This document shows positions 8,683 to 17,293 of a stretch of DNA of 64,000 nucleotides, one piece after another; positions within the stretch are counted from its first letter, which is position 1; every line of letters starts with the position of its first letter. The stretch comes from Actinacidiphila cocklensis. GTDB lineage: Bacteria > Actinomycetota > Actinomycetes > Streptomycetales > Streptomycetaceae. A program made the translations under genes and the position numbers. Below the pieces are notes generated by a model. It searched no databases. It saw only the letters and a list, made by a program, of their open reading frames with translations, and was not told where the DNA came from. The stretch lies in NCBI RefSeq assembly GCF_907177275.1, contig NZ_CAJSLV010000051.1, positions 62,001-126,000 of the forward strand. The letters are read 5' to 3'.

Positions 8683-9330
8683 GTGCCCGTGAACCCGAAC
8701 CTGGTCTTCGGTTTCCTGACCCTGTCGGCAGTGCTGTCAGCGATCCCGGGACCATCTGTCCTGCTGGAGACCAGCCGTGCCATCAACCTGGGGCGTCGAT
8801 CCGCACTGTGGATCGTGCTGGGGAATGCCATAGGCGGTCTTGTACTCCTGGCGCTCGTGCTCGCCGGTCTCGGAGCAGTCGTTGCGACATCAGCCAAGCT
8901 CTTCATGGCGGTCAAGGTCGCCGGCGCGTGCTACCTGTTCTGTCTGGGCGTCAGTGCGCTGCTCTCCGTCCGGTCCAGGTCCGTGAACGCGCCCCCTGCC
9001 GCAGCCGAAGTCCCGAGCAGGACGTCGTGGGCGCGATCGGTACGGCAGGGCTTCCTGGTCGGTGTCGCCAACCCGAAGAGCATCGTGTCGCTGATGGCCG
9101 TACTGCCCCAGTTCGTTGACCACTCGCGCGGTCACCCCGTCCTCCAGATGCTGGTCATCGGCCTCGCCGGAGGCGTGGTCCAAGCCTTCATCGAAACCAT
9201 CTGGGTCTGCGCTGCCGGCGCCATGCGGACGTGGTTTTCGGGGAGAGGACACCGTATCCGGGTGCTGAAGGCCAGTGGCGGAGTCGCCATGATCGCATTT
9301 GCCGGCAGGCTCGCCATCGAAAGTCCGTAG
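8683..9330 (+). CDS. LysE family amino-acid exporter
   Basis: 215 residues, six predicted membrane helices. LysE/RhtB marks are LSAIPGPSVLLETSRAINLGRRSALWIVLGNAIGG (given in part) near the N-terminus and GFLVGVANPKSIVSLMAVLPQFVD in the middle. These carriers export amino acids or derivatives. I chose GTG 8683 because the -10-like TAGCGT (8670-8675) lies seven bases upstream with no ribosome site; ATG 8653 is the longer alternative. The gene and its two downstream neighbours are visibly less GC-biased than the surrounding genes, which suggests a later arrival. A hairpin terminator follows. Confidence 0.88.
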   Translation: MPVNPNLVFGFLTLSAVLSAIPGPSVLLETSRAINLGRRSALWIVLGNAIGGLVLLALVLAGLGAVVATSAKLFMAVKVAGACYLFCLGVSALLSVRSRSVNAPPAAAEVPSRTSWARSVRQGFLVGVANPKSIVSLMAVLPQFVDHSRGHPVLQMLVIGLAGGVVQAFIETIWVCAAGAMRTWFSGRGHRIRVLKASGGVAMIAFAGRLAIESP

Positions 9331-9413
9331 GGCCGGAGTTCCCTGTCTCCTAGACTCATGACGTGGCATTCATGAGCACCCCGCACTGCTGCTTCCTGTG
9401 ATCGGAAGGCGCT

Positions 9414-9441
9414 GAGGGCGACGCCGGGCGGCGTCGCCCTC
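9414..9441 (+). terminator. Terminator hairpin after the LysE gene
   Basis: GAGGGCGACGCC (9414-9425), GGGC loop, GGCGTCGCCCTC (9430-9441): a perfect 12-bp stem. Confidence 0.8.
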
Positions 9442-9557
9442 CTTGGTGTGCCTGCTGCGTGAATCACGTCCCTTTGCTGCCCGTTCCTTCCCGAGGCAGT
9501 GACGCTCTTGTCGCGCAGGCACGATCCCTCCCCTTCCCTCCGTGCCAGGAGTGCCTC

Positions 9558-10424
9558 GTGCCCGTGCCGCTTCCCCCTGCCCTCGATCTGTCCCTCGACC
9601 TTCTGCGCTGCCCGACGTGCCGTACGCGCCGCCTGCACCCCGACCACGGTGCACTGCGTTGCCCGATGGGCCATACCTTCGACATCGCCCACCACGGCTA
9701 TGCCGGCCTGCTGACGGGCACCCGCGCCACCAGCGGCGACGACGCAGCCATGGCCCAGGCGCGGGGCCGGTTCCTGTCAACCGGCGCCTACGCGCCCTTC
9801 CGCGAAGCCGTCGCCCGCCTGGCGGCCGACGCCGTGTCCGAGCAGGGCACGGTGGTGGACGTGGGGTGCGGCACGGGCTACTACCTGGCCGGCGTACTCG
9901 ACCAGCTGCCCGGCGCCCGTGGTCTGGGGTTGGACACATCGGTGCGCGCACTGCGCTCGGCAGCCCGTGCCCACGACCGAGCCGCCGCGGTGGCCTGGGA
10001 CGTCTTCCGTCCCTTCCCGCTGGCCGACGGGGCGGCCGATGTCGTGCTGGACGTGTTCGCCCCGCGCAACCCGGCCGAGTTCCACCGCGTACTGCGCCCG
10101 ACCGGCCGGCTGATCGTGGTCCGACCCACCGGGCGGCACTTGGCCGAGCTGCGTGGCCAGGTGCCTGCGATGGTCACGATCGACCCGGCCAAGGAGCAGC
10201 GCCTGCATCGGGCGCTCAACCCCTTCTTCGAGGTCGCCGTTACTGAACAGGTGGAGTACTCCGCGTCCTTGACCAGGCTGGATGTCCTGGACCTGGTTGC
10301 GATGACGCCGAGTGCACGCCACGTGAGTCGTGCCGACCTGAACGACGGCGAAGTCTTGCCCGATCAGGTCACTGTCTCCGTGCTGGCCACCGCGTACCAG
10401 CCTCGCTGTCGAGGCGACCTCTGA
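9558..10424 (+). CDS. RlmA-like 23S rRNA (guanine-N1) methyltransferase
   Basis: 288 residues. A zinc-binding N-terminus (LRCPTCRTRRL and then LRCPMGHTFDIAHHGYAGLL, Cys4-type) precedes a Rossmann methyltransferase domain with the SAM motif VVDVGCGTGYYLAGVL near residue 100. This layout is that of RrmA/RlmA, which methylates G745 (RlmA-I) or G748 (RlmA-II, TlrB; macrolide resistance) in helix 35 of 23S rRNA. GTG 9558 has AGGAG six bases upstream, better than the ATG at 9459. Which guanine is modified cannot be told; no macrolide cluster is nearby. Confidence 0.85.
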   Translation: MPVPLPPALDLSLDLLRCPTCRTRRLHPDHGALRCPMGHTFDIAHHGYAGLLTGTRATSGDDAAMAQARGRFLSTGAYAPFREAVARLAADAVSEQGTVVDVGCGTGYYLAGVLDQLPGARGLGLDTSVRALRSAARAHDRAAAVAWDVFRPFPLADGAADVVLDVFAPRNPAEFHRVLRPTGRLIVVRPTGRHLAELRGQVPAMVTIDPAKEQRLHRALNPFFEVAVTEQVEYSASLTRLDVLDLVAMTPSARHVSRADLNDGEVLPDQVTVSVLATAYQPRCRGDL

Positions 10425-10703
10425 CGGGCACTCAGCAGCACCATAGATCTTCTAGCGTAGAGAAACTCATAACCCAAAGGGCTTGCGTCTGCCCGCTGTT
10501 GCGGTTTTTCCGCGACATCAACCGATCCAAGATCGGGCGAGCCGGGCAAACGCCGTTTTGCGAGGCTCTGGAGAACCTCAAGTTCATAGACTCGCAAAGC
10601 TTTGGCGGGCTACTGTCAAATTGTTCGCCACGAATTCATGGCACCGGCGGACATCCTCCACCATTCGGGTCTTCTCGTGGCCCCATGCGAAAAGAGGAAA
10701 CAC
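10425..10703 (+). other. 279-bp leader of the small secreted protein gene
   Basis: Markedly AT-richer than the rest of the window. It contains an imperfect inverted repeat around GCGAGGCTC (10559) and GACTCGC (10591-10597). AGAGGAA before the ATG at 10704 is a clear ribosome site. No gene is seen. Confidence 0.4.
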
Positions 10704-11081
10704 ATGCGCAAGTCCATGTTCACCCGTCTCGCAATTGTCGGCGCAGCTGTCACCACCATGGTCGTCACCGCACAGGGGACGGCCATGGCGGACAGCAACA
10801 AGACCATCTACCTGCCGGACGGCCGCGGTTACATGAAGTTCATCGACGACGGGGACGTCTTCGTGATCTGTGACACCAGAGTCGACGACCACGGTGTCAC
10901 GGGGACGCTGAAGAAGCAGTACCTCACCGGAAACATTTCCGAGCTGTGGTCCGAGCAGGACGGCGGCGACGCCGGCTGCGACAATCACCCCTACAACATC
11001 GGGAATGACGGCTGGTACGAGATGAAAATCACCTGGAACGGCGGCGGTAGCGCTGTCTATTCCGGGTGGTTCAACGAGTAA
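10704..11081 (+). CDS. Small secreted protein, unknown function
   Basis: 125 residues: an N-terminal signal peptide (MRKSMFTRLAIVGAAVTTM and then VVTAQGTAMA, cleavage likely after AMA) and a mature domain of about 95 residues rich in Asp, Gly and aromatic residues (YLPDGRGYMKFIDDGDVFVICDT). Two cysteines (VICDT and AGCDNHP) may form a disulfide. I do not recognise a family; it looks like a compact beta-rich extracellular protein. The start is fixed by AGAGGAA seven bases upstream. Base composition is lower in GC than neighbours. Confidence 0.82.
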   Translation: MRKSMFTRLAIVGAAVTTMVVTAQGTAMADSNKTIYLPDGRGYMKFIDDGDVFVICDTRVDDHGVTGTLKKQYLTGNISELWSEQDGGDAGCDNHPYNIGNDGWYEMKITWNGGGSAVYSGWFNE

Positions 11082-11125
11082 TCCGGAATTCCCCCGAGGT
11101 TGATCCGACCTCACGCCGCCCCGCG

Positions 11126-11152
11126 TGGTGAAGGACACGAGGGCCTTCACCA
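11126..11152. terminator. Hairpin between convergent genes
   Basis: TGGTGAAGG (11126-11134) and CCTTCACCA (11144-11152) form a 9-bp perfect stem between the secreted protein gene and the convergent DUF397 gene. Confidence 0.55.
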
Positions 11153-11181
11153 GGCGGGTGGTCGTGCTGCTGAATTCGCTC

Positions 11182-11466
11182 TCAGGCGCCGGGGAATTCG
11201 CCGCGGGCGGTGGCGTCCACGAACGCGGTCCACGCGGCGGGGGTGAACGTCAGGGCGGGACCGTGCGGGTCCTTGCTGTCCCTGACGGGGATGAGGTCGG
11301 GGATGTTGTCGGCGACCTCGACGCAGTCGCCGCCGCTACCGCCGCTGTGGGTGCTTTTACGCCAACTGGCGTGCGTCAGGCTGTCGCTGGCTTCGACGCA
11401 GTCGTCACCGCTTCCGCCGCTGTACGTGCTCTTACGCCACGTCACCGCCGCTGGGTTGAGATCCAT
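11182..11466 (-). CDS. DUF397 protein with a duplicated DUF397 N-terminal motif
   Basis: 94 residues. The signature WRKSTYSGGSGDDCVE (about residues 10-25) recurs as WRKSTHSGGSGGDCVE (about 35-50), followed by the rest of the domain, VRDSKDPHGPALTFTPAAW. Normal DUF397 proteins carry one or two units of about 55 residues; here the first unit looks cut short after its head. These small proteins pair with XRE/DUF5753 regulators in actinomycetes (the WhiJ/BldB-associated families). The gene overlaps the end of the upstream regulator by 35 bp. Confidence 0.92.
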   Translation of the reverse strand: MDLNPAAVTWRKSTYSGGSGDDCVEASDSLTHASWRKSTHSGGSGGDCVEVADNIPDLIPVRDSKDPHGPALTFTPAAWTAFVDATARGEFPGA

Positions 11467-12316
11467 GCTCGTACTCCTCGGCTACCGCTTCGATGAGCGT
11501 CAGGGAAGCATCCGGCGACAGGGCCGCCGCTCCGAGAAGATCGTATGCCAGCTCATGGCGCCTGACGTCAGCTGGGTTATCAACCAGGGTGCCGTTGCCG
11601 ACACTTGAGAGGTAGGCCATCGGGGTGTCGTTCTTGAAATCCATGAGTCGTAGCGGACCCTCCATCCCCGCGTGCGCGCCCGCGCTGAACGGCAGGACCT
11701 GGAAGATGATTCGGCTGCGCCGGATCATCGCGGCGACGTAGCGGAGCTGCTCAGCCATGGCTTTCGGGCCGCCCACCGGGCAGCGAATGGCGGCCTCGTT
11801 CACGATGGCCCAGTAGAGCGGGCGGTCCGCACTGTCGAAGATGCGTGCCCTGATCAGCCGAGCGGTCAGCCTCTCCTGGACCAACTCATCGTCGAGCACC
11901 GGGTCGTAAGCGCGGATGACGGCCAGCGCGTAGGCCTCGGTCTGGAGCAGGCCAGGCACCAGCAAGGGTTCCCACTGCCGGATGTCCGTAGCATCGGCCT
12001 CCAACTCAACGACCCCGGCGAAGTGTTCGGGATACGGCGTCGCACGCCCCGCCGCCAGGTTGCGGACGAAGAACCCTCCCGCGTCCAGGACGCGGTCGAG
12101 TTGCTCGGCCATGTCGGGCTGGATGCGGCGCTCGCCGCTCTCCATCTTCGCGATGAGCGAGTTGCCGACGAACAGCAGCTCGCCCAGGCCGGCCTGGCTC
12201 AGCCCCGCCCGCTCGCGCTGGAAGCGCAGCTCCGCGCCGTACATGGCGCGGGGCGACTGCGCGGGGTCGAGCTTCTTGGAGGCGGCGGAGGAGGAGGCGG
12301 GTTTGCGGTCGGCCAT
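11432..12316 (-). CDS. XRE-family regulator with DUF5753 domain
   Basis: 294 residues. A helix-turn-helix of the Xre type spans about residues 26-80 (YGAELRFQRERAGLSQAGLG and then FVGNSLIAKMESGERRIQP). The C-terminal DUF5753 region contains LLVPGLLQTEAYALAVIRA and RQRL-like turns. GGGAG seven bases upstream selects ATG 12316 over 12340. With the overlapping DUF397 gene it forms the duplicated regulator/partner module typical of Streptomyces development (WhiJ-like). Targets unknown. Confidence 0.92.
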   Translation of the reverse strand: MADRKPASSSAASKKLDPAQSPRAMYGAELRFQRERAGLSQAGLGELLFVGNSLIAKMESGERRIQPDMAEQLDRVLDAGGFFVRNLAAGRATPYPEHFAGVVELEADATDIRQWEPLLVPGLLQTEAYALAVIRAYDPVLDDELVQERLTARLIRARIFDSADRPLYWAIVNEAAIRCPVGGPKAMAEQLRYVAAMIRRSRIIFQVLPFSAGAHAGMEGPLRLMDFKNDTPMAYLSSVGNGTLVDNPADVRRHELAYDLLGAAALSPDASLTLIEAVAEEYEHGSQPSGGDVA

Positions 12317-12432
12317 GTCGTGACTCCCGGGGGGGTTCATGGGGCGTGCGGGACCAGCACCTCGACCGACAGTAATGCGTAGTACGCACCGCGTGTGGGG
12401 TAAACCGGGAAATTCACCCCGCTCCGGCGCCG

Positions 12433-13944
12433 TCAGGAGGTGTAGGTGAACTCGGCAGCCGGACCGGCGGGGGAGAGGTAGCCGTTCACCAGCACCCTGA
12501 CGTCCCTGATCGCGCCGCGGCCCGCACCGGACGCCGGCGCCTCCGCCGTGAGCACCGTCGACGAGGTGTACTGGACGCTCGTCGCGAGCTTCTTTCCGAA
12601 GTACACCGTCGGAGCCGGGGTTTTGGTGAAGCCCGTGCCCGTGATGGTGACCTGCTGCTTCCAGGCCCCCGAGGTCGGGCTGATCTCGGTGACGATCACG
12701 GGCGCGGGCCCGCCGTAAGCGAACTGCGCGGACGCGACGGCCGGCGAGGTGCCCAGGGTGTTGGTGACGCGGACCGCCACGACGCCGAAACCGGCGGGCA
12801 CCCTCCCGGAGATCCGGGTGTCGCTCTCGACGGTGAACTGCGTGCCCGGGGAGGTGCCGAAGTCGACGACGCTGTCCGTCGTGAAGCCCCTGCCCGCGAC
12901 GATGACCGGGTTGCCCTCCAGGCCTTCTGAGGTGCTGAGCATCGTCACCACAGGGCCGGCGGTCATCTGCGGAGCGTTCAGGATGTCCAGGTAGCTGGAG
13001 TTGGCGTGCTGGGCGGCGACCTGGGCCATGAAGTCCCCGACGGTGCTGTGGACCGCCACGGGGTCGTAGGGCTTGTAGTCGCCCGCGTTGGGAGCCACGG
13101 TGTTGTCCGGCTGGACGTAGACGTTCGGCCCGGGGAGGGCCTCCAGTTCCGGGATGATGACGTCTTTGACGTAGAAGTCCGCGGCCGGTCCGGGCTTGGG
13201 GAAGAAGTCCTTGGCGGTGTCGAGGCCGGCCCAGGCCAGCGGCACCATGTCGTACGCGTTGACGTACCCCTGGTTCACCACCCACTTCACCTTGTTGAAC
13301 TGGGCGGCGAAGTCCTGGAGGCCCGCGGTGGGGGCGGCGAAGGTGTAGACGCCGAACTGCGGCGCGAGTCTGCTCCACGGGCGCGACTGCAGGTAGAGCG
13401 CGAGCATGGTCGCCAGGCAGCCGCCCAGGCTGTGGCCGATCACGTAGACGGTCGCGTTCGGCGGCGCGCTCGCCCCGAGGGCACTGACCAGGGCCTGTTC
13501 GAGGGTGCCGGTCGTCGCCGCCGGGGTGTTGGTCATCCGGAGGAGCTGGGTGAACGCCGCCATGGCCCCCTTCGACACCGACGGCGGCTGCGAGGCTCCA
13601 CCGAAGTTGAAGGGGACCACCGTGCCGACGCCGAGGTCCTCCAGCATGTCCGCCACGTTCGCGTTCGAGCCCCGGACGACCACGGCGAACTCGTTCGGCC
13701 CTGAGGTGTTCTTCACGATGTACGCCATGTTCGCGTTGTCCGGGCTCAGCGCGAGCCACCTGAGCTGCCACACCCCCTGCGTCGCCAGGCCGGTGTCGGC
13801 GAGCTGCTGGGTGACACCGGCGACGATGCGCGCCTCCTGCGCCGCCAGGGTCTCTCCCGAGGGGCGCGGCGTCGCCCCGGTCGCCGCGATCGCGGCCAGC
13901 GTCATGGCGCCCCCGGGAGTCAGCGGGGTCGGTGTTGCCGTCAT
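12433..13944 (-). CDS. Class 3 lipase-like hydrolase with C-terminal TIG/IPT domains
   Basis: 503 residues. The N-terminal part is an alpha/beta hydrolase of the fungal lipase (class 3) type, with FAVVVRGSNANVADMLEDL and the nucleophile elbow VYVIGHSLGGCLATMLALYL near residue 167. Two Ig-like TIG/IPT repeats follow, beginning near residues 325 (GPVVTMLSTSEGLEGNPVIV) and 413 (VIVTEISPTSGAWKQQVTIT). TIG domains usually sit on the cell surface, but no signal peptide or membrane helix is visible, so export would need another route. GGAG precedes the ATG. Substrate (ester, phospholipid, polyester) is undetermined. Confidence 0.85.
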   Translation of the reverse strand: MTATPTPLTPGGAMTLAAIAATGATPRPSGETLAAQEARIVAGVTQQLADTGLATQGVWQLRWLALSPDNANMAYIVKNTSGPNEFAVVVRGSNANVADMLEDLGVGTVVPFNFGGASQPPSVSKGAMAAFTQLLRMTNTPAATTGTLEQALVSALGASAPPNATVYVIGHSLGGCLATMLALYLQSRPWSRLAPQFGVYTFAAPTAGLQDFAAQFNKVKWVVNQGYVNAYDMVPLAWAGLDTAKDFFPKPGPAADFYVKDVIIPELEALPGPNVYVQPDNTVAPNAGDYKPYDPVAVHSTVGDFMAQVAAQHANSSYLDILNAPQMTAGPVVTMLSTSEGLEGNPVIVAGRGFTTDSVVDFGTSPGTQFTVESDTRISGRVPAGFGVVAVRVTNTLGTSPAVASAQFAYGGPAPVIVTEISPTSGAWKQQVTITGTGFTKTPAPTVYFGKKLATSVQYTSSTVLTAEAPASGAGRGAIRDVRVLVNGYLSPAGPAAEFTYTS

Positions 13945-14196
13945 GGTCGCTCCTCGGGAACGTGCTCGATCACCGAGCGGGTCAATGGATGGCCCTCAAC
14001 GTATGTGCCCATGGGAGTATTTGAGGCAGCGTCAGGCGCTGGGCCGCCCGAGACCAGGCCATTGGGCTATTCCGACACCCCGGCGGACGCCCCGGGTCGT
14101 CCGCCAGGGAAGAGCCCCCGCGCTCACCAGCACAAACCGGGGTGCGAATATGCACAGGTCGTTCACATCGATCGACCTTTCCGGCAGGACGGCTCC
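13945..14196. other. 252-bp divergent promoter region
   Basis: Separates the lipase gene (minus) from the VCBS-repeat gene (plus). Ribosome sites GAGGAG (lipase) and AGGA (VCBS gene) are visible; no palindrome or clear promoter hexamers were found. Confidence 0.4.
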
Positions 14197-15946
14197 ATGA
14201 AGCGCAAGCATTTCTCCCGCTCCCGGGTGGCCGTGGCCACCGCCGTGGCCCTCGCGGCGGGGATCGCCGGGCTGCCCGGCGTCGCGACGGCCGATGAGGC
14301 GCCTGCGGCGCCGAGGATCGCGGTGGGGCGCGCGACCGTCGACCTTTACGGACCCGCGGCGGAACTGGACGTCACGCTGACCGCCCCGCCCTCGGCGGAC
14401 GCGTACGTGGCGCTCGACAGCCCTGGCGGACTGCACTTCACCGACGACGCGGGCAACGTCCTTCCCGTGGTCAAGGTGCCGGGCCACGTGGACCGGGTCC
14501 TCGTCGGCGCGGACGACAGCGACCACAACGGCGTGCCCGGTGCTCCGCTGACCGCGGGAGTGATCCACCTGCACGTCAGTGCGGCCTACCCGGCACAGAA
14601 CGCGGTGTACGGCTTCGTGGGCTACATCGTGGACGGTTCCACCGGCGAGCCCGTCGTCAGCGCCGCGGGCACCGACAGGGGGGGGCGTCACCGTCAACGC
14701 GCCGAAGTTCCGCGCGACCTGGCTCGGCGTCTCCGGCAGCGAGAGTGACACCGACGTGTCCGTGGTGGCCGGAGAGCGGCGTGCCACGATGGTCGACGTG
14801 GCCACCACGGACACAGGGACGCTGCCTCCGGTGACGCAGACACGGCTGACCATCACGGCCGCGTCGATCGCCCAGTCCGGATACACGCCGCAACTGCTGG
14901 CGTCCATGCTGCACCTCGGCTACTCCACCGACTCCTCGACCTACACCGCCCAGCGGTGGACCGTGACGGCCGACGGGTCGCTCACCATGGGATTCCCGGC
15001 CCGGCGGTGGGCTCCCCCCGGCGGGACGTTCTCCGAGAGCCTGAAGCTCACCGCGGACTGGGGGCTCCCCTCGGGGGAGGTGATGGTCGACCTGCAGTCC
15101 TTCGGTGCCGACGGGAAGCTGTACGCCGGTTCATTGGCGAGCGTGTTCGTGGGGGCGTTCCAGGTGCCCGCCTACCTGCGGGGGGTCGTCTTCGGGCGGG
15201 ACTCCAACGGGGAACTCTGGCGTTACGAGGCCACCCCCGACCCGGACCGTCCGGGCCGGTTCGCCCCTCCCGTACTCGTCGGCCAGGGCTGGAACGCGTA
15301 CTCCGCGCTGACCCCGCTCGGCCTTCTCAAGGCCGACAACACCGGTGGCGGCCTGGTGGCCCGCGACCGCTCGGGCGTGCTGTGGTTCTACCGCAGCAAC
15401 GGTGCCGCCGGCGGCTCCTTCGCGCCGCGCACTCGCGTCGGCACGGGCTGGAACACGTACAACTCCCTGGTCGGCGCGGGCGATGTGACCGGCGACGGAC
15501 ACGCCGACCTGCTCGGGCGGGACAGCGCGGGCGTGCTGTGGCTGTACCGCGGTACGGGCTCGGCGACCGCGCCGCTCGTGTCGTCGCGCGTCCGGGTGGG
15601 CGGGGGCTGGCTGGGGTACAAGTCGCTGATCGGCGCGGGGGATGTGACCGGTGACGGTCGTGGCGACCTGCTCGCCGTGGACGCCGCGGGCAAGATGTGG
15701 CTCTACGCGAGCACCGGCAACTCCGCCGCCCCGTACCGCAGTCGCGTCCAGGTCGGCACCGGCTGGCAGATCTACAACCGCATCGTCGGCGTCGCCGACA
15801 TGACCGGCGACGGCCACCCCGACCTGCTCGCCCGCGACCCCGCCGGCCGCCTCTGGTACTACCGCGGGACCGGCAACCCGGTTGCCCCGTACGCGGGTCG
15901 GGTGCAGAGCGACACCGGCTGGAGCGGCTACGACGTCGTCTTCTAG
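14197..15946 (+). pseudogene. Secreted VCBS/FG-GAP repeat protein, frameshifted at a G8 run
   Basis: The reading frame from ATG 14197 encodes a signal peptide (MKRKHFSRSRVAVATAVALA and then AGIAGLPGVATADEA) and an Ig-like domain, but runs into a stop at 14746-14748. The same protein continues in the next frame from the run of eight G at 14678-14685 (GGVTVNAPKFRATW onward) to 15946. Removing one G restores a single protein of about 582 residues. The C-terminal part has at least three FG-GAP blades of about 50 residues with calcium loops such as DVTGDGHADLLGRD, DVTGDGRGDLLAVD and DMTGDGHPDLLARD, forming a propeller. Secreted, probably adhesive or carbohydrate-binding. Either a homopolymer sequencing error, a true mutation or slippage. 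Confidence 0.82.
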
Positions 15947-15950
15947 GCCT

Positions 15951-15993
15951 CCCGGCCTCCGGCAGGACGTCGGTCGTCCTGCCGGAGGCCGGG
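15951..15993. terminator. Bidirectional terminator
   Basis: CCCGGCCTCCGGCAGGAC (15951-15968), seven-base loop, GTCCTGCCGGAGGCCGGG (15976-15993): a perfect 18-bp stem between convergent genes. Confidence 0.85.
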
Positions 15994-15999
15994 GGTGCC

Positions 16000-16596
16000 C
16001 TACCGGTTGCCGGAGCAGAGGTCGACGTTGACGGTGTCGGTCAGCTTCATGCCCTTCAGGTAGTCGGGGTCGCCCACCGCCTTGACCAACCGCGGAGTGC
16101 CGTGGAACACCATCAGCACCGTGCCGCGCCTGCCGGTGCACGGAGCCCAGGTGATCGAGCCGGTACGCAGGTTGTGCTTGCTCAGCATCGTCTTGGCGTC
16201 CTTCAGGGTCAGGCCTGCCAGGTCGATGGTTGCCAGGCCGTGCCCCTTCTGCGTGACGAGCTCCACCTGTGCGAAGTGCCAGCGGGCGTTGACCTCGGTG
16301 ATGGCCGGGGAAGCAGTGGCGGGGACGGTGGGCTCGGCTCCGGCGGCCCGCCCGGCGCCTTGCGCGCTGTGCCCGATGGTGGCCAGGGCGGTACCGGCGC
16401 CGACGATGACGGCCGCCGCGGTGAGGGCGGCGACGGCCACGCCCCGCTTGCGCCGGCTGCTGCGGGCGATCACGTCCGGCTCGAAGGCCGGTGCGGTGGC
16501 GGAGTCCGCGAAGTCGTTCATGGCACTCACCAGTTCCTGTTCGAAGGGGGTTCCTCCGCCGCGGCCGGAAGGCCGTACGTCGTCATACGGAGTCAT
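16000..16596 (-). CDS. Membrane protein partner of SigE-family sigma factor, PASTA-like segment
   Basis: 198 residues with one membrane helix near residues 55-75 (RGVAVAALTAAAVIVGAGTA), a cytoplasmic N-terminus (MTPYDDVRPSGRGGGTPFEQ) and an exported C-terminal part. The latter includes LAGLTLKDAKTMLSKHNLRTG, which resembles a PASTA unit, the domain that binds muropeptides or beta-lactams. The start overlaps the sigma gene by 14 bp and has GGAAGGA upstream, so both are made together. By position it is a candidate anti-sigma factor, though no ASD/ZAS motif is visible. Confidence 0.75.
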   Translation of the reverse strand: MTPYDDVRPSGRGGGTPFEQELVSAMNDFADSATAPAFEPDVIARSSRRKRGVAVAALTAAAVIVGAGTALATIGHSAQGAGRAAGAEPTVPATASPAITEVNARWHFAQVELVTQKGHGLATIDLAGLTLKDAKTMLSKHNLRTGSITWAPCTGRRGTVLMVFHGTPRLVKAVGDPDYLKGMKLTDTVNVDLCSGNR

Positions 16597-17161
16597 CGGA
16601 TTCCTTCCGGGGGCGCTGCGTTGACAGGCCGGAGCGTTCGGGGAACTGACCTCGGAGTTTCTCGATGCCGCGGGCGAGCTGCGATCGCACTGTGCTTGCG
16701 GAGATGCCCAGGTCACCCGCGATCTCGTCGTCGGACAGATCGTGGAAGTACCGGAGCACCACAACGGTGCGCATGCGCATCGGAAGGTTCTGCAGCGCGC
16801 GGACCAACTGGTCCCGGCTGTCTATCCGCCCGTACTCGTCACCGGGTGCGGTCATCTCGCCGCCGGGCGGCGCGGGCACCGTACGGCGGAACTTCCGCCA
16901 GCGGTCGTTGGCCAGGTTCACCATGATCCGGCGCACGTATGCGTCCGGGGAGTCCGCCGCGGCGACGGCACGCCACTTCCGGTAGACCCGTTCGAGCGTC
17001 TCCTGGACCAGTTCCTCCGCCACGTCCGGGCTGCCCGTCAAGACGAGGGCTCCCCGGTACAGGCCGGCCGAGCGGGACGTCACGAACGCGTGGAACGCGG
17101 TTCCCGCCGGATTCGTGCCGACCAGCACGGTTTCCGATGTCGGGTCGGTCGCCAGATCCAT
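16583..17161 (-). CDS. SigE-family ECF RNA polymerase sigma factor
   Basis: 192 residues. Region 2 lies at about residues 20-85 (AFHAFVTSRSAGLYRGALVL, with VQETLERVYRKW and VRRIMVNLANDRWRKFRR) and region 4 at about 115-170 (LQNLPMRMRTVVVLRYFHDL followed by SDDEIAGDLGISASTVRSQL). This matches the actinobacterial SigE-like family. AGGAGG five bases upstream selects ATG 17161 over 17182. It directs RNA polymerase to a small regulon; the co-transcribed membrane protein downstream probably controls it in response to an envelope signal. Confidence 0.92.
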   Translation of the reverse strand: MDLATDPTSETVLVGTNPAGTAFHAFVTSRSAGLYRGALVLTGSPDVAEELVQETLERVYRKWRAVAAADSPDAYVRRIMVNLANDRWRKFRRTVPAPPGGEMTAPGDEYGRIDSRDQLVRALQNLPMRMRTVVVLRYFHDLSDDEIAGDLGISASTVRSQLARGIEKLRGQFPERSGLSTQRPRKESDDSV

Positions 17162-17293
17162 GGGCTCCTCCTTTCCTGTCACCCCCTACCGACGGGGGCA
17201 GCCGGAGGATCTGCTGCATGGCCATGACGTGACCCAGGTCACAACGCCGCTGTCTTCGCGGCGGGTTCGGCCTCCGGCCGGAGCCCCGGAGCG

